Source: JANNNF01 sp040385825
Lineage (GTDB): Bacteria; Pseudomonadota; Alphaproteobacteria; Rhodobacterales; Rhodobacteraceae
Direction: 5' to 3'
Assembly (NCBI GenBank): GCA_040385825.1
Contig: JAZKGQ010000005.1
Location: 1 to 51,360 of the forward strand
DNA: 51,360 nt
Shown here: positions 40,841 through 48,744 of the stretch, one piece after another
How the letters are laid out: the number at the start of each line of letters is the position of its first letter
How positions within the stretch are numbered: position 1 is the first letter of the stretch
Notes under the pieces: generated by a model
Told to the model about the DNA's origin: nothing
The model's database searches: none
Seen by the model: the letters and a program-made list of their open reading frames with translations, nothing else
Made by a program: the position numbers and the translations under genes

Positions 40841-41548
40841 ATGTCCACCGACGACCCCATAGCCCCCGCGCCACCGCCCGAACGGCGCAATTTCTATGGC
40901 CGCATCCATGGCAAGACCCTGCGCAACAGTCAGAAAACCTATCTGGCCGAGGATCTTGGCCCGCTGACCCTGCGCGGTCTGACCCGCGAGGACAACCCGG
41001 CCCGCAAGGTTCTGGACCTTGCGCCCTTCAAGGGCAAACCGCTGTGGCTGGAGGTCGGCTTTGGCGGTGGCGAGCATCTGGTGCATATGGCGGCCACCAA
41101 TCCGCAGATGGACATTATCGGCTGCGAGCCATTCGTGAACGGCATCGCCATGCTGCTGGGCAAGATCCGGCAGGCGGGGGTGTCCAACCTGCACATCCAC
41201 CCCGGCGATGTGCGCGATCTGTTTGATGTGTTGCCGGATGCCTGCATTGCCAAGGCCTTCCTCAACTACCCTGACCCCTGGCCCAAGGCCCGCCACCACC
41301 GCCGCCGTTTCGTGACGCAAGGCTACCTTGTGCAACTGGCCCGCGTGATGCTACCGGGGGCCGAGTTCCGCGTCGCCACCGACATTCCCGATTACGTCCG
41401 CCAGACGCTGGAGGAGGTGCCGCAGGCCGGGTTCGATCTGGTCGCGCAAGGGGATGTGGCGTGGGACGACTGGCTGTCCACCCGCTATGAACAAAAGGCT
41501 CTGCGTGAGGGGCGGCCGCCCTATTATGTGACCTACCGGCGCAAGTAG
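40841..41548 (+). CDS. trmB: tRNA (guanine-N7-)-methyltransferase
   Basis: 235 residues. It methylates G46 in the variable loop of tRNAs using SAM. The SAM-binding block is LWLEVGFGGGEHLVHMA, and the family signature FLNYPDPWPKARHHRRRFV is complete. The N-terminus NFYGRIHGKTLRNSQKTYL is typical. It follows metK in the conserved order, but with an unrelated reverse-strand gene between. RRK at the C-terminus matches YYVTYRRK of relatives. Confidence 0.95.
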   Translation: MSTDDPIAPAPPPERRNFYGRIHGKTLRNSQKTYLAEDLGPLTLRGLTREDNPARKVLDLAPFKGKPLWLEVGFGGGEHLVHMAATNPQMDIIGCEPFVNGIAMLLGKIRQAGVSNLHIHPGDVRDLFDVLPDACIAKAFLNYPDPWPKARHHRRRFVTQGYLVQLARVMLPGAEFRVATDIPDYVRQTLEEVPQAGFDLVAQGDVAWDDWLSTRYEQKALREGRPPYYVTYRRK

Positions 41549-41578
41549 TCGGGCCTGCAGGTCAATCGCGCGTGTCGT

Positions 41579-41617
41579 GATTGTCCTTCGGACAATCGCC
41601 CCGGCGAAGGCCGGGGC
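41579..41617. repeat. two adjacent perfect hairpins in the trmB 3' region
   Basis: GATTGTCC-TTC-GGACAATC (41579-41597) is followed directly by GCCCCGGC-GAAG-GCCGGGGC (41598-41617). Further on, GTCCCGGCCTGCGCC (near 41645) resembles one half of another such hairpin. Arrays of this sort are common intergenic REP-like repeats in Alphaproteobacteria. They may also end transcription between the convergent genes. Confidence 0.6.
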
Positions 41618-41716
41618 CTCGATGTTCAGCTTGCGATCTTCGGGGTCCCGGCCTGCGCCAGAACGACAGCATGGCGCTGGATCAGCACCCTCGCACTCAG
41701 CTTTGCACAGCAGATA

Positions 41717-42682
41717 TCAGGGGGCGGCCCAGACCTGCCCTGGGGCCAAGGCGCGGAACCGGTCAGCAGCCAGACCCTTCGCCTGCAAAGCCGCCTCCAA
41801 TGCCTGCAAGGGCGCCTCGCGCGGCTCGTTGGTCAGTTGCACAGTGCCCCAGTGGTGGCCGATGGCATGTTCGGCGCCTGACAGCAGGAACCCCTCCACC
41901 GCTTCGTCCGGGTTCTGGTGCTGGCCCTGCATGAACCAGCGCGGCTCGTAGGCCCCGATCGGCAGGATCGCCGCCCGGATCGGGCCGTGGTGCGCGGCCA
42001 GATCGCGGTAAGGGCGGCCATGGTCAAAGCCGGTGTCGCCGATGTGCAAGATGCGCCCCGCAGGCCCCGCGATCACGAACGCCGCCCACAGCGCATGGCA
42101 GCGGTCGCCCGTGGCGCGCGCCGACCAGTGGTGACAGGGCGCGAACTGCACCGTCAGCGGTCCGATGGCCTGAGTATCGCCCCAATCCCCCGTCACCACC
42201 CGCAGCCCCGTGCCCTTCAGCAGCCTGTCATTGCCCAAGGGGGTGATCACCAGCGGGTCATGCACCTTCAGGCGGGTCAGCGTGGCAAGGTCCAGATGGT
42301 CATAGTGATTGTGGCTCAGCAGCACCGCATCAATCGGCGGCAGGTCGGCAAAGGCGATGCCCGGCGGTGTGACGCGCCTTGGCCCGGCCCATTGCACGGG
42401 CGAGGCCCGGTCCGACCAGACCGGATCGGTCAGCAGGTTCATCCCTGCCGTCTGGATCAGCAGTGTCGCATGGCCGACCATGGTGATAGTCAGATCAGCG
42501 ACGCGGGGCGCGGGTTTCGCCGCAGCAACAAGCGGCACAGATTTGGGCCACCGCGCCCGCCCGCCGCCGAATTGCCACTTCATCAGATCGCGGAACCCGC
42601 CCGGTGCCACGCCATCCGGGTTGAAAAACGCTGTGCCATCAAAGTGGTCGGTGACGGGGCCGCTGTAATACCTGTTTGCCAT
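41717..42682 (-). CDS. MBL-fold metallo-hydrolase (NAPE-PLD/UlaG-like)
   Basis: 321 residues, without a signal peptide. Zinc motif HNHYDHLDLATL, preceded by MVGHATLLIQTAGMNLLTDPVWSDRASP and followed by HIGDTGFD and HHWGTVQLTNEP. The sequence matches the cytosolic N-acyl-phosphatidylethanolamine phospholipase D-like branch of the superfamily. NRYYSGPVTDHFDGTAFFNP at the start is typical. The ATG is at 42682; the frame opens earlier, at 42811, within the divergent aroA leader. Substrate not certain; it is not a close relative of the two Tat-type MBL proteins here. Confidence 0.85.
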   Translation of the reverse strand: MANRYYSGPVTDHFDGTAFFNPDGVAPGGFRDLMKWQFGGGRARWPKSVPLVAAAKPAPRVADLTITMVGHATLLIQTAGMNLLTDPVWSDRASPVQWAGPRRVTPPGIAFADLPPIDAVLLSHNHYDHLDLATLTRLKVHDPLVITPLGNDRLLKGTGLRVVTGDWGDTQAIGPLTVQFAPCHHWSARATGDRCHALWAAFVIAGPAGRILHIGDTGFDHGRPYRDLAAHHGPIRAAILPIGAYEPRWFMQGQHQNPDEAVEGFLLSGAEHAIGHHWGTVQLTNEPREAPLQALEAALQAKGLAADRFRALAPGQVWAAP

Positions 42683-42801
42683 GGCGCAGCATAGGCAGCC
42701 CCCTTGCGCCGCTTCAACCCCCCATTCAGCCCCTTTCGGTCCCCATGGACCCGTTGGCTCAGGTGCGCTATCACGCGGGCGATATATGCGAGGAGAGCCT
42801 G

Positions 42802-44160
42802 ATGTCAGCACCCAATACTGGCCACCCCGAAGCCCAGCCGATGACCTCTGCCAAATCCGGTCCCTTGCGCGGCACGGCCTCGGTGCCGGGCGACAAATCC
42901 ATCAGCCACCGCGCGCTGATCTTTGGCGCGATGGCGGTGGGCGAGACGAAAATCACCGGGCTGCTGGAAGGGCAGGACGTGCTGGACACCGCCCGCGCGA
43001 TGCAGGCGTTTGGCGCGACCGTCACGCAACACGGGGCAGGCGCCTGGTCGGTGCAGGGCGTGGGGGTGGGTGGCTTTGCCGAGCCGTCCGGCGTCATCGA
43101 CTGCGGCAATTCGGGAACCGGGGTGCGGCTGATCATGGGCTGCATGGCGACCACGCCGATGACCGCGACCTTTACCGGCGACGCGAGTTTGCGCAAACGC
43201 CCGATGGGGCGGGTGACGGACCCGCTGTCGCTGTTCGGCACCCAAGCCTACGGGCGCAAGGGGGGCCGTTTGCCGATGACAGTGGTGGGGGCGGCCAATC
43301 CGGTGCCGGTGCGCTATGCCCTGCCAGTGGCAAGCGCGCAGGTGAAATCGGCGATCTTGCTCGCCGGTCTGAACGCGCCGGGGCAGACGGTGGTGATTGA
43401 ACGCGAACCCACACGGGATCATTCCGAACGGATGTTGCTGGGCTTCGGGGCCGAGTTGCATGTCGAGAAAACCATCGAGGGGACTGTGATCACCCTGACC
43501 GGCCAGCCCGAGTTGCGCCCGCAGACTGTGGCGGTGCCGCGCGATCCGTCCTCGGCCGCCTTCCCGGTCTGTGCCGCGCTGATTGTGGAGGGATCGGACA
43601 TACTGGTGCCCGGTGTCAGCCAGAACCTGACCCGGAATGGACTTTATCTGACATTGGTGGAAATGGGGGCGGATATTGAATTCCAGAACCCCCGTACCGA
43701 AGGTGGCGAGCCGGTCGCCGATCTGCGGGTGCGGTTTTCGGACAACATGCAGGGCATCGAAGTGCCGCCCGAACGCGCGCCGAGCATGATCGACGAATAT
43801 CCGATCCTGTCGGTGGTGGCGTCCTTTGCCCATGGCCGCACCGTGATGCGGGGGGTCAAGGAATTGCGGGTGAAGGAGAGCGACCGCATCGACGCCATGG
43901 CGCGGGGCCTTGAGGCCTGCGGCGTGCGGGTCGAAGAAGACGAGGACACGCTGATCGTGCATGGCATGGGGCCGGGGGGGATGCCGGGCGGCGGGGTCTG
44001 CGCCACCCATCTGGACCACCGGATCGCGATGAGCTTCCTTGTGGCGGGGATGGCGGCGAAGGCGGCAGTGTCGGTGGATGATGGATCGCCGATTGTCACC
44101 TCGTTTCCGATTTTCGAGGGGCTGATGAACGGGTTGGGGGCGGCGATCCGGCGGGGGTGA
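42802..44160 (+). CDS. aroA: 3-phosphoshikimate 1-carboxyvinyltransferase (EPSP synthase), class II-like
   Basis: 452 residues. It joins shikimate 3-phosphate and phosphoenolpyruvate in aromatic amino acid synthesis. VPGDKSISHRALIFGAMAVGETKITGLLEG, ASAQVKSAILLAGLN, EPTRDHSERML, NLTRNGLYLTL, RVKESDR and THLDHRIAMSF are all present. The four motifs that define class II enzymes (RxHxE as RDHSE, GDKS, SAQVK, NxTR as NLTR) are visible. Gly105 in GNSGTG stands where the CP4 enzyme has its key Ala. AGGAGAG precedes the ATG at 42802. It is the first gene of the aroA-cmk-rpsA block. Confidence 0.95.
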   Translation: MSAPNTGHPEAQPMTSAKSGPLRGTASVPGDKSISHRALIFGAMAVGETKITGLLEGQDVLDTARAMQAFGATVTQHGAGAWSVQGVGVGGFAEPSGVIDCGNSGTGVRLIMGCMATTPMTATFTGDASLRKRPMGRVTDPLSLFGTQAYGRKGGRLPMTVVGAANPVPVRYALPVASAQVKSAILLAGLNAPGQTVVIEREPTRDHSERMLLGFGAELHVEKTIEGTVITLTGQPELRPQTVAVPRDPSSAAFPVCAALIVEGSDILVPGVSQNLTRNGLYLTLVEMGADIEFQNPRTEGGEPVADLRVRFSDNMQGIEVPPERAPSMIDEYPILSVVASFAHGRTVMRGVKELRVKESDRIDAMARGLEACGVRVEEDEDTLIVHGMGPGGMPGGGVCATHLDHRIAMSFLVAGMAAKAAVSVDDGSPIVTSFPIFEGLMNGLGAAIRRG

Positions 44161-44173
44161 ATGCTGCAAGGCC

Positions 44174-44260
44174 GGGGGCGCTTCGCCCCCCCCGTTCATT
44201 GGTCCTCGAACCAATGGCGCAACCAATGAACGACCCCGAGGATATTTGAGCCAGTATGAA
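44174..44260 (+). repeat. dispersed hairpin plus GAGGATATTTG element, copy C, with inserted three-arm repeat
   Basis: Stem GGGGGCG/CGCCCCC (44174-44180 with 44184-44190), 13 bases after the aroA stop, then CCCCGAGGATATTTGAGCCAGTATGAA (from 44234). Between them lies an additional set of three arms: GTTCATTGGT (44194-44203), ACCAATG (44210-44216) and ACCAATGAAC (44222-44231). The first arm can pair with either of the others. The box ends 15 bases before the cmk start. Confidence 0.75.
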
Positions 44261-44274
44261 AGCCGGAGGCGGGC

Positions 44275-44871
44275 ATGATCTTTACAGTCGCCATCGACGG
44301 GCCTGCGGCGGCGGGCAAGGGCACGATCAGCCGGGCGGTGGCGGCGCGGTTTGGTTTTGCGCATCTGGACACCGGGTTGCTGTACCGGGCTGTCGGCGCA
44401 AAAGGGGGCGATCCGGTGTTGGCGGCTTTGGGGCTTTTGCCGGAGGATCTGGCACGGGGCGATCTGCGCACGCTGGCGGCGGGGCAGGCGGCGAGTGTGG
44501 TGGCAGTGATCCCGGAAGTGCGGGCAGCACTGGTGGACTTTCAGCGCCGCTTTGCGCGCGGGCCGGGGGGGGCGGTGCTGGACGGGCGCGACATTGGCAC
44601 CGTGATCTGCCCCGAGGCCGAGGTGAAGCTCTATGTGACCGCCACGGCACAGGTCCGCGCGCACCGGCGTTGGCTGGAATGTGGCGGCGAGGAAGCGCAG
44701 GTGCTGGCCGAGGTTCTGGAACGTGACGCGCGCGACATGGGGCGGGCCGATGCGCCGTTGCGCGCCGCTGCGGATGCGGTGGTGATTGATACCAGTGCGA
44801 TGAGCATTGAGGAGGCGGTGGCGCAGGCGGTGGCGGTGGTCGCGGCGCGGATGGGGGCCGGGCCATTCTGA
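44275..44871 (+). CDS. cmk: cytidylate kinase
   Basis: 198 residues, somewhat shorter than the 220-230 typical of enterobacterial CMK. It phosphorylates CMP and dCMP. The P-loop is IDGPAAAGKGTISRAVA, and DTGLLYRAVG and LDGRDIGTVICPEAEVKLYVTA are the nucleotide-binding blocks. The central lid and CMP-binding region are compact. GGAGGCGGGC precedes the ATG. Its stop codon lies in the first copy of a 17-base direct repeat. Confidence 0.92.
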   Translation: MIFTVAIDGPAAAGKGTISRAVAARFGFAHLDTGLLYRAVGAKGGDPVLAALGLLPEDLARGDLRTLAAGQAASVVAVIPEVRAALVDFQRRFARGPGGAVLDGRDIGTVICPEAEVKLYVTATAQVRAHRRWLECGGEEAQVLAEVLERDARDMGRADAPLRAAADAVVIDTSAMSIEEAVAQAVAVVAARMGAGPF

Positions 44872-44907
44872 ACAGTGCCCCATGGCCTCTGGGCCATTCT
44901 GAACAGT
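44860..44907 (+). repeat. 17-base direct repeat spanning the cmk stop
   Basis: GGGCCATTCTGAACAGT occurs at 44860-44876 and again at 44891-44907, a 31-base period. The cmk TGA is inside the first copy. The second is followed by an inverted repeat ACAGT-C-ACTGT (44903-44913). It marks the left edge of the two non-canonical genes before rpsA. Confidence 0.85.
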
Positions 44908-45005
44908 CACTGTGCGCAGGTGGCCTTTGCTGCGCTGCGGCACGTTCCTAGATTGGGTCGGTAACGGGGTGCGCATCTGCATCCACAACCCAAAGGCCCC
45001 TGATC

Positions 45006-45638
45006 ATGCTGCATGAAAAACTGAACTGGCGTTATGCGACCAAGAAAATGGACGGCTCCAAAGCCGTGCCGCAAGCTGCCGTTGACCGTATTCTGGAGGC
45101 CGCGCGCCTTGCCCCCACCTCCAGCGGGTTGCAGCCGTTCGAGATTATCGTCGTGACCAACCCGGAGGTGAAGGCAAAACTGCGCGGGGCGGCCTTTGAT
45201 CAGGCGCAATTGACCGACGGGTCGCATATCCTGATCTTCGCGGCATGGGACAACTATACCGCCGAGCGGATTGACGCGGTGGTGGGCCAGCTTGAGGCCG
45301 ACCGTGGCTTTGCGCCCGAGGCGCAGACCGCCTATTTCGACCGGCTGAAGGGCAGCTATCTGGCCCGGTCCGAGGAAGAAAACCATCAGCACGCGGCCCG
45401 TCAGGCCTATATTGCCTTTGGCATCGCGGTGACCGCAGCGGCCTTTGAAGGGGTGGACAGCACGCCAATGGAAGGCTTCGATCCGGCGCAGGTTGATGAG
45501 ATCCTCGGCCTTCGGGCGCGGGGGCTGCGGTCGGTGACGATCCTGCCGCTTGGCTACCGCGACGCTGGCGGCGACTGGTTGAACGGCCAAAAGAAGGTCC
45601 GCCGCCCGATGGGTGATCTGGTGACGCTGGTTGCCTGA
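45006..45638 (+). CDS. NAD(P)H-dependent nitroreductase-family oxidoreductase
   Basis: 210 residues. The FMN-dependent nitroreductase fold is recognised by LNWRYATKKMDGSKAVPQAAVDRILEAARLAPTSSGLQPFEIIVV at the N-terminus and QAYIAFGIAVTAAA and TILPLGYRDAGGDWLNGQKKVRRPMGDLV at the C-terminus. The closest characterised type is NfsB-like dihydropteridine or quinone/nitroarene reductase. It is cytoplasmic and acts as a dimer in known members. It interrupts the usual cmk-rpsA spacing. The physiological substrate is unknown. Confidence 0.88.
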   Translation: MLHEKLNWRYATKKMDGSKAVPQAAVDRILEAARLAPTSSGLQPFEIIVVTNPEVKAKLRGAAFDQAQLTDGSHILIFAAWDNYTAERIDAVVGQLEADRGFAPEAQTAYFDRLKGSYLARSEEENHQHAARQAYIAFGIAVTAAAFEGVDSTPMEGFDPAQVDEILGLRARGLRSVTILPLGYRDAGGDWLNGQKKVRRPMGDLVTLVA

Positions 45639-45705
45639 CAGGTTGCGATCTGGGGCGGGGCGCTGGTACGGTTCGAGCACAATCATACCAAAAAGCGGGT
45701 AGGTC

Positions 45706-46347
45706 ATGGACGATGTTATCGCTAAGATGCAATCGGTCTTTGGCCTGCCCGCGTTCCCTGACGCCATGTTTTACCAGTTTGATGCTGCCCTTCGGTTTGA
45801 GCTTGGGGGGGAGGTTTTTTCGGTTCAGCGGCGACCTATACAACGATTCTTGCAGGCTGTAACGCGGGCCGTTGCTATTGCTGAGGCGGTGTTTTCATCG
45901 TCGGCGCGTTTGACCTTGATGGTTTCACATTATGATCAGCCAAAACCCAAGGCGGCAAACTTTCGTGGGATCGACGCCAGCGGTCTGACACGGCGGGATT
46001 TTACTTTGCTGGCCAGTGTGCCGCAGGGGGACGCCGACTATACCGCGCAGTTTGGTGAAGACTTGTTCCTGCATCATTTTGTCTACAGTGGTGATGCGCG
46101 CGAAATTTTGGCCGATATTATGTGGCTGGCTTTGGCAAGGGAAATGCCCATCAGTCCGAAAATGCGATGGCTGAGTGTTTATCTGATCGATTTTGACAGG
46201 GGTATTTGCCTGCATCCCTATGACGACAGGGGCATGGATCTTGTAGCGATGGATATGGGACTGCTTGCCCCGATCTATGGCGCGTTTGGGGATTGGCTGC
46301 TGCCCCACGACCGCGCGCGGATGGACGCGACCTTTGCCCCGGCATGA
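45706..46347 (+). CDS. DUF3885 domain protein
   Basis: 213 residues, no signal or membrane helix. The C-terminal part, YDDRGMDLVAMDMGLLAPIYGAFGDWLLPHDRARMDATFA, matches the DUF3885 signature as I know it; the N-terminal half (DAALRFELGG...FLQAVTRAVAIAEAVF) also fits. Function unknown; members are often scattered and may be immunity-like. Third codon positions look less GC-biased than in neighbouring genes (for example GTT ATC GCT AAG, and GCT ATT GCT), a sign of recent acquisition. It lies between the nitroreductase and the rpsA promoter. Confidence 0.75.
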   Translation: MDDVIAKMQSVFGLPAFPDAMFYQFDAALRFELGGEVFSVQRRPIQRFLQAVTRAVAIAEAVFSSSARLTLMVSHYDQPKPKAANFRGIDASGLTRRDFTLLASVPQGDADYTAQFGEDLFLHHFVYSGDAREILADIMWLALAREMPISPKMRWLSVYLIDFDRGICLHPYDDRGMDLVAMDMGLLAPIYGAFGDWLLPHDRARMDATFAPA

Positions 46348-46372
46348 TCGTGGCGTCGGCTTGCCCTTTCCC

Positions 46373-46401
46373 TTGCCTCGCCCCCCCATTCCCGCTATAG
46401 G
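46373..46401 (+). promoter_or_regulatory. candidate rpsA promoter with long leader
   Basis: TTGCCT (46373-46378), 17-base spacer, TATAGG (46396-46401). The leader of about 115 bases contains a hairpin around CCCGGTTTTCCGGG (near 46428) and GGAGCCAACCGCAAGGCC just before the gene. rpsA would thus not depend on the genes before it. Confidence 0.5.
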
Positions 46402-46524
46402 CCGCGCATCCTGACACGACTCGTCTGCCCCGGTTTTCCGGGCGGGCGCTTTTGCGTATGGGCCATCAAAGACCGGCGGAGCCAACCGCAAGGCCAGAAA
46501 ACCATGAAAAGGAAACTGATCTAC

Positions 46525-48207
46525 ATGTGCGCCAAAGCATCCATGGACGAATTCGAAGCATTGCTCAAAGAGAGCTTCGAGATTGATACGCCCGAAGAGG
46601 GCTCTGTTGTCAAAGGCCGGGTTATCGCGATCGAAGCGGGCCAGGCCATCATCGACGTCGGCTACAAGATGGAAGGCCGCGTTGACCTGAAAGAATTTGC
46701 CAACCCCGGCGAAGCTCCGAACATCAATGTGGGCGACGAGGTTGAAGTTTATCTGGACCGCGTGGAAAACTCGCGCGGCGAAGCACAGATCAGCCGCGAC
46801 AAGGCCAAGCGCGAAGAAGCCTGGGACCGTCTGGAAAAAGCCTACGCAAGCGAAACCCGCGTCGATGGCGCGATCTTCGGCCGCGTCAAGGGCGGCTTCA
46901 CGGTCGATCTGGGCGGCGCTGTTGCGTTCCTTCCGGGTAGCCAGGTCGACGTGCGCCCCGTGCGCGATGCCGGCCCGTTGATGGGCATGAAGCAGCCGTT
47001 CCAGATTCTGAAAATGGACCGTCGCCGTGGCAACATCGTTGTCTCGCGTCGTGCGATCCTGGAAGAATCGCGTGCCGAACAGCGCGCCGAAGTGATCGGC
47101 AACCTGACAGAAGGCCAGACTGTTGACGGCGTGGTCAAGAACATCACCGAATACGGTGCGTTCGTTGATCTGGGCGGCGTTGACGGCCTGCTGCATGTCA
47201 CCGACATGGCGTGGCGTCGCGTCAACCACCCGTCGGAAATCCTTGCCATTGGTGAAACTGTCAAAGTGCAGGTCATCAAGATCAACAAGGAAACCCACCG
47301 CATCAGCCTCGGCATGAAGCAGTTGCAGTCCGACCCGTGGGATGCTGTCGAGAAGGCCTATGCCATCGGCACCGTCCACAAGGGCCGTGTCACCAACATC
47401 ACCGACTACGGCGCCTTTGTGGAGCTGGAAGCCGGTGTTGAAGGTCTGGTTCACGTCTCGGAAATGTCCTGGACCAAGAAGAACGTCCATCCCGGCAAGA
47501 TCGTTTCGACCTCGCAAGAGGTTGAGGTCATGGTGCTGGAAATCGACTCGGCCAAGCGTCGCGTTTCCCTGGGCCTCAAGCAGACGCAGCGCAACCCGTG
47601 GGAAGTGTTTGCCGAAACCCACCCCGTGGGCACCAACATCGAAGGCGAAGTCAAGAACATCACCGAATTCGGTCTGTTCGTCGGCCTCGACAACGACATC
47701 GACGGCATGGTTCACCTGTCGGACCTGTCCTGGGACCAGCGCGGCGAAGACGCCATTCAGAACTACCGCAAGGGCGACACGGTGCATGCATCGGTTACCG
47801 AAGTGGATGTCGAGAAAGAGCGGATCAGCCTGTCGATCAAGGCTTTGGGCGAAGACAACTTCACCGACGCTGTTGATGGCGTCAAGCGCGGCGGGATCAT
47901 CACCGTCGTCGTGACCGCCATCGAAGAAGGCGGCGTTGAAGTTGAATACAACGCGGCCAAGTCGTTCATCCGCCGTTCGGACCTGTCGCGCGACCGCGCC
48001 GACCAGCGCCCCGAGCGGTTCCAGGTGGGCGACAAGATCGATGTGCGCGTGACCAACATCGACCCCAAGACCCGTCGTCTGGGCCTGTCGATCAAGGCCC
48101 GCGAAATCGCCGAAGAAAAAGAAGCGGTAGAGCAGTACGGCTCGTCCGATTCGGGTGCGTCCTTGGGCGACATCCTTGGTGCAGCGCTGAAGGGCGACCG
48201 CGGCTGA
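46525..48207 (+). CDS. rpsA: 30S ribosomal protein S1
   Basis: About 560 residues with six S1 RNA-binding repeats. The first two bind the ribosome (EGSVVKGRVIAIEAGQAIIDVGYKMEGRVDL...; RVDGAIFGRVKGGFTVDLGGAVAFLPGSQVD), and the later four have the canonical VKNITEYGAFVDLGGVDGLLHVTDMAW, VTNITDYGAFVELEAGVEGLVHVSEMSW, VKNITEFGLFVGLDNDIDGMVHLSDLSW and a divergent last one. It binds mRNA leaders during initiation. I chose the ATG at 46525 (MCAKASMDEFEALL), where the family begins; the ATG at 46504 adds seven residues. It is followed by a strong terminator. Confidence 0.95.
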   Translation: MCAKASMDEFEALLKESFEIDTPEEGSVVKGRVIAIEAGQAIIDVGYKMEGRVDLKEFANPGEAPNINVGDEVEVYLDRVENSRGEAQISRDKAKREEAWDRLEKAYASETRVDGAIFGRVKGGFTVDLGGAVAFLPGSQVDVRPVRDAGPLMGMKQPFQILKMDRRRGNIVVSRRAILEESRAEQRAEVIGNLTEGQTVDGVVKNITEYGAFVDLGGVDGLLHVTDMAWRRVNHPSEILAIGETVKVQVIKINKETHRISLGMKQLQSDPWDAVEKAYAIGTVHKGRVTNITDYGAFVELEAGVEGLVHVSEMSWTKKNVHPGKIVSTSQEVEVMVLEIDSAKRRVSLGLKQTQRNPWEVFAETHPVGTNIEGEVKNITEFGLFVGLDNDIDGMVHLSDLSWDQRGEDAIQNYRKGDTVHASVTEVDVEKERISLSIKALGEDNFTDAVDGVKRGGIITVVVTAIEEGGVEVEYNAAKSFIRRSDLSRDRADQRPERFQVGDKIDVRVTNIDPKTRRLGLSIKAREIAEEKEAVEQYGSSDSGASLGDILGAALKGDRG

Positions 48208-48232
48208 TATCTGCGATATGCGATGTGCATTC

Positions 48233-48258
48233 GGCCCCACCGCAAGGTGGGGCCTTTT
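48233..48258 (+). terminator. Rho-independent terminator of rpsA
   Basis: GGCCCCACC (48233-48241), GCAA tetraloop, GGTGGGGCC (48246-48254), TTTT (48255-48258), 25 bases after the rpsA stop. Confidence 0.9.
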
Positions 48259-48298
48259 GCCTTTGCGGCCTATGTCCTGCCCCTGTCCCGGTTTTTGT

Positions 48299-48326
48299 TT
48301 GTCAGACCGGTTTTTTTGCCTATAGT
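48299..48326 (+). promoter_or_regulatory. candidate ihfB promoter
   Basis: TTGTCA (48299-48304), 16-base spacer containing seven T, TATAGT (48321-48326). Good matches in both boxes, about 60 bases before the ihfB start. Confidence 0.6.
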
Positions 48327-48393
48327 CCCTTCATAAAATCAAATACGTGGCACGCCCCCTCTGAACGGGCCGAACCACAGGGGGGACTGACGG

Positions 48394-48675
48394 ATGATCC
48401 GTTCTGAACTGATCCAGAAGATCGCGGACGCAAATCCGCACCTGACGCAGCGCCATGTCGAACGCATCGTCAACACGGTCTTCGAGGAAATCATCGAGGC
48501 GCTGGCCAAGGGCGACCGGGTCGAACTGCGCGGTTTCGGCGCTTTCTCGGTCAAGGAGCGTGACGCCCGCGTGGGCCGCAACCCCCGCACTGGCGAGGCT
48601 GTGGCCGTCGATGACAAGAAGGTTCCGTTCTTCAAGACCGGCAAACTCTTGCGGGATCGCCTGAACGGCAAGTGA
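48394..48675 (+). CDS. ihfB: integration host factor subunit beta
   Basis: 93 residues, normal length. DNA-bending protein of the HU/IHF family that forms a heterodimer with IhfA. The start MIRSELIQKIADANPHLTQRHVERIVNTVFEEI and the DNA-binding arm RGFGAFSVKERDARVGRNPRTGEAV with the intercalating Pro in RNPRTG are clear. PFFKTGKLLRDRLN is the typical end. It has its own promoter after the rpsA terminator and probably leads the transcript with lapA and trpF. Confidence 0.95.
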   Translation: MIRSELIQKIADANPHLTQRHVERIVNTVFEEIIEALAKGDRVELRGFGAFSVKERDARVGRNPRTGEAVAVDDKKVPFFKTGKLLRDRLNGK

Positions 48676-48744
48676 TCGCGTCTTGCACCGCCGCCGCATC
48701 GGGCAGATAGTCCCGTGGATGGCACCTAACGCACGGGCAAAGCG

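Noticed and set aside
42805..44988. A 727-codon minus-strand frame opposite aroA and cmk
   Set aside because: Composition is typical of antisense shadow, and both aroA and cmk on the plus strand are complete.
45925..48240. A 771-codon minus-strand frame opposite rpsA and the DUF3885 gene
   Set aside because: The opposite strand encodes a complete S1 protein with six repeats. The antisense text mirrors those repeats and has no family match.
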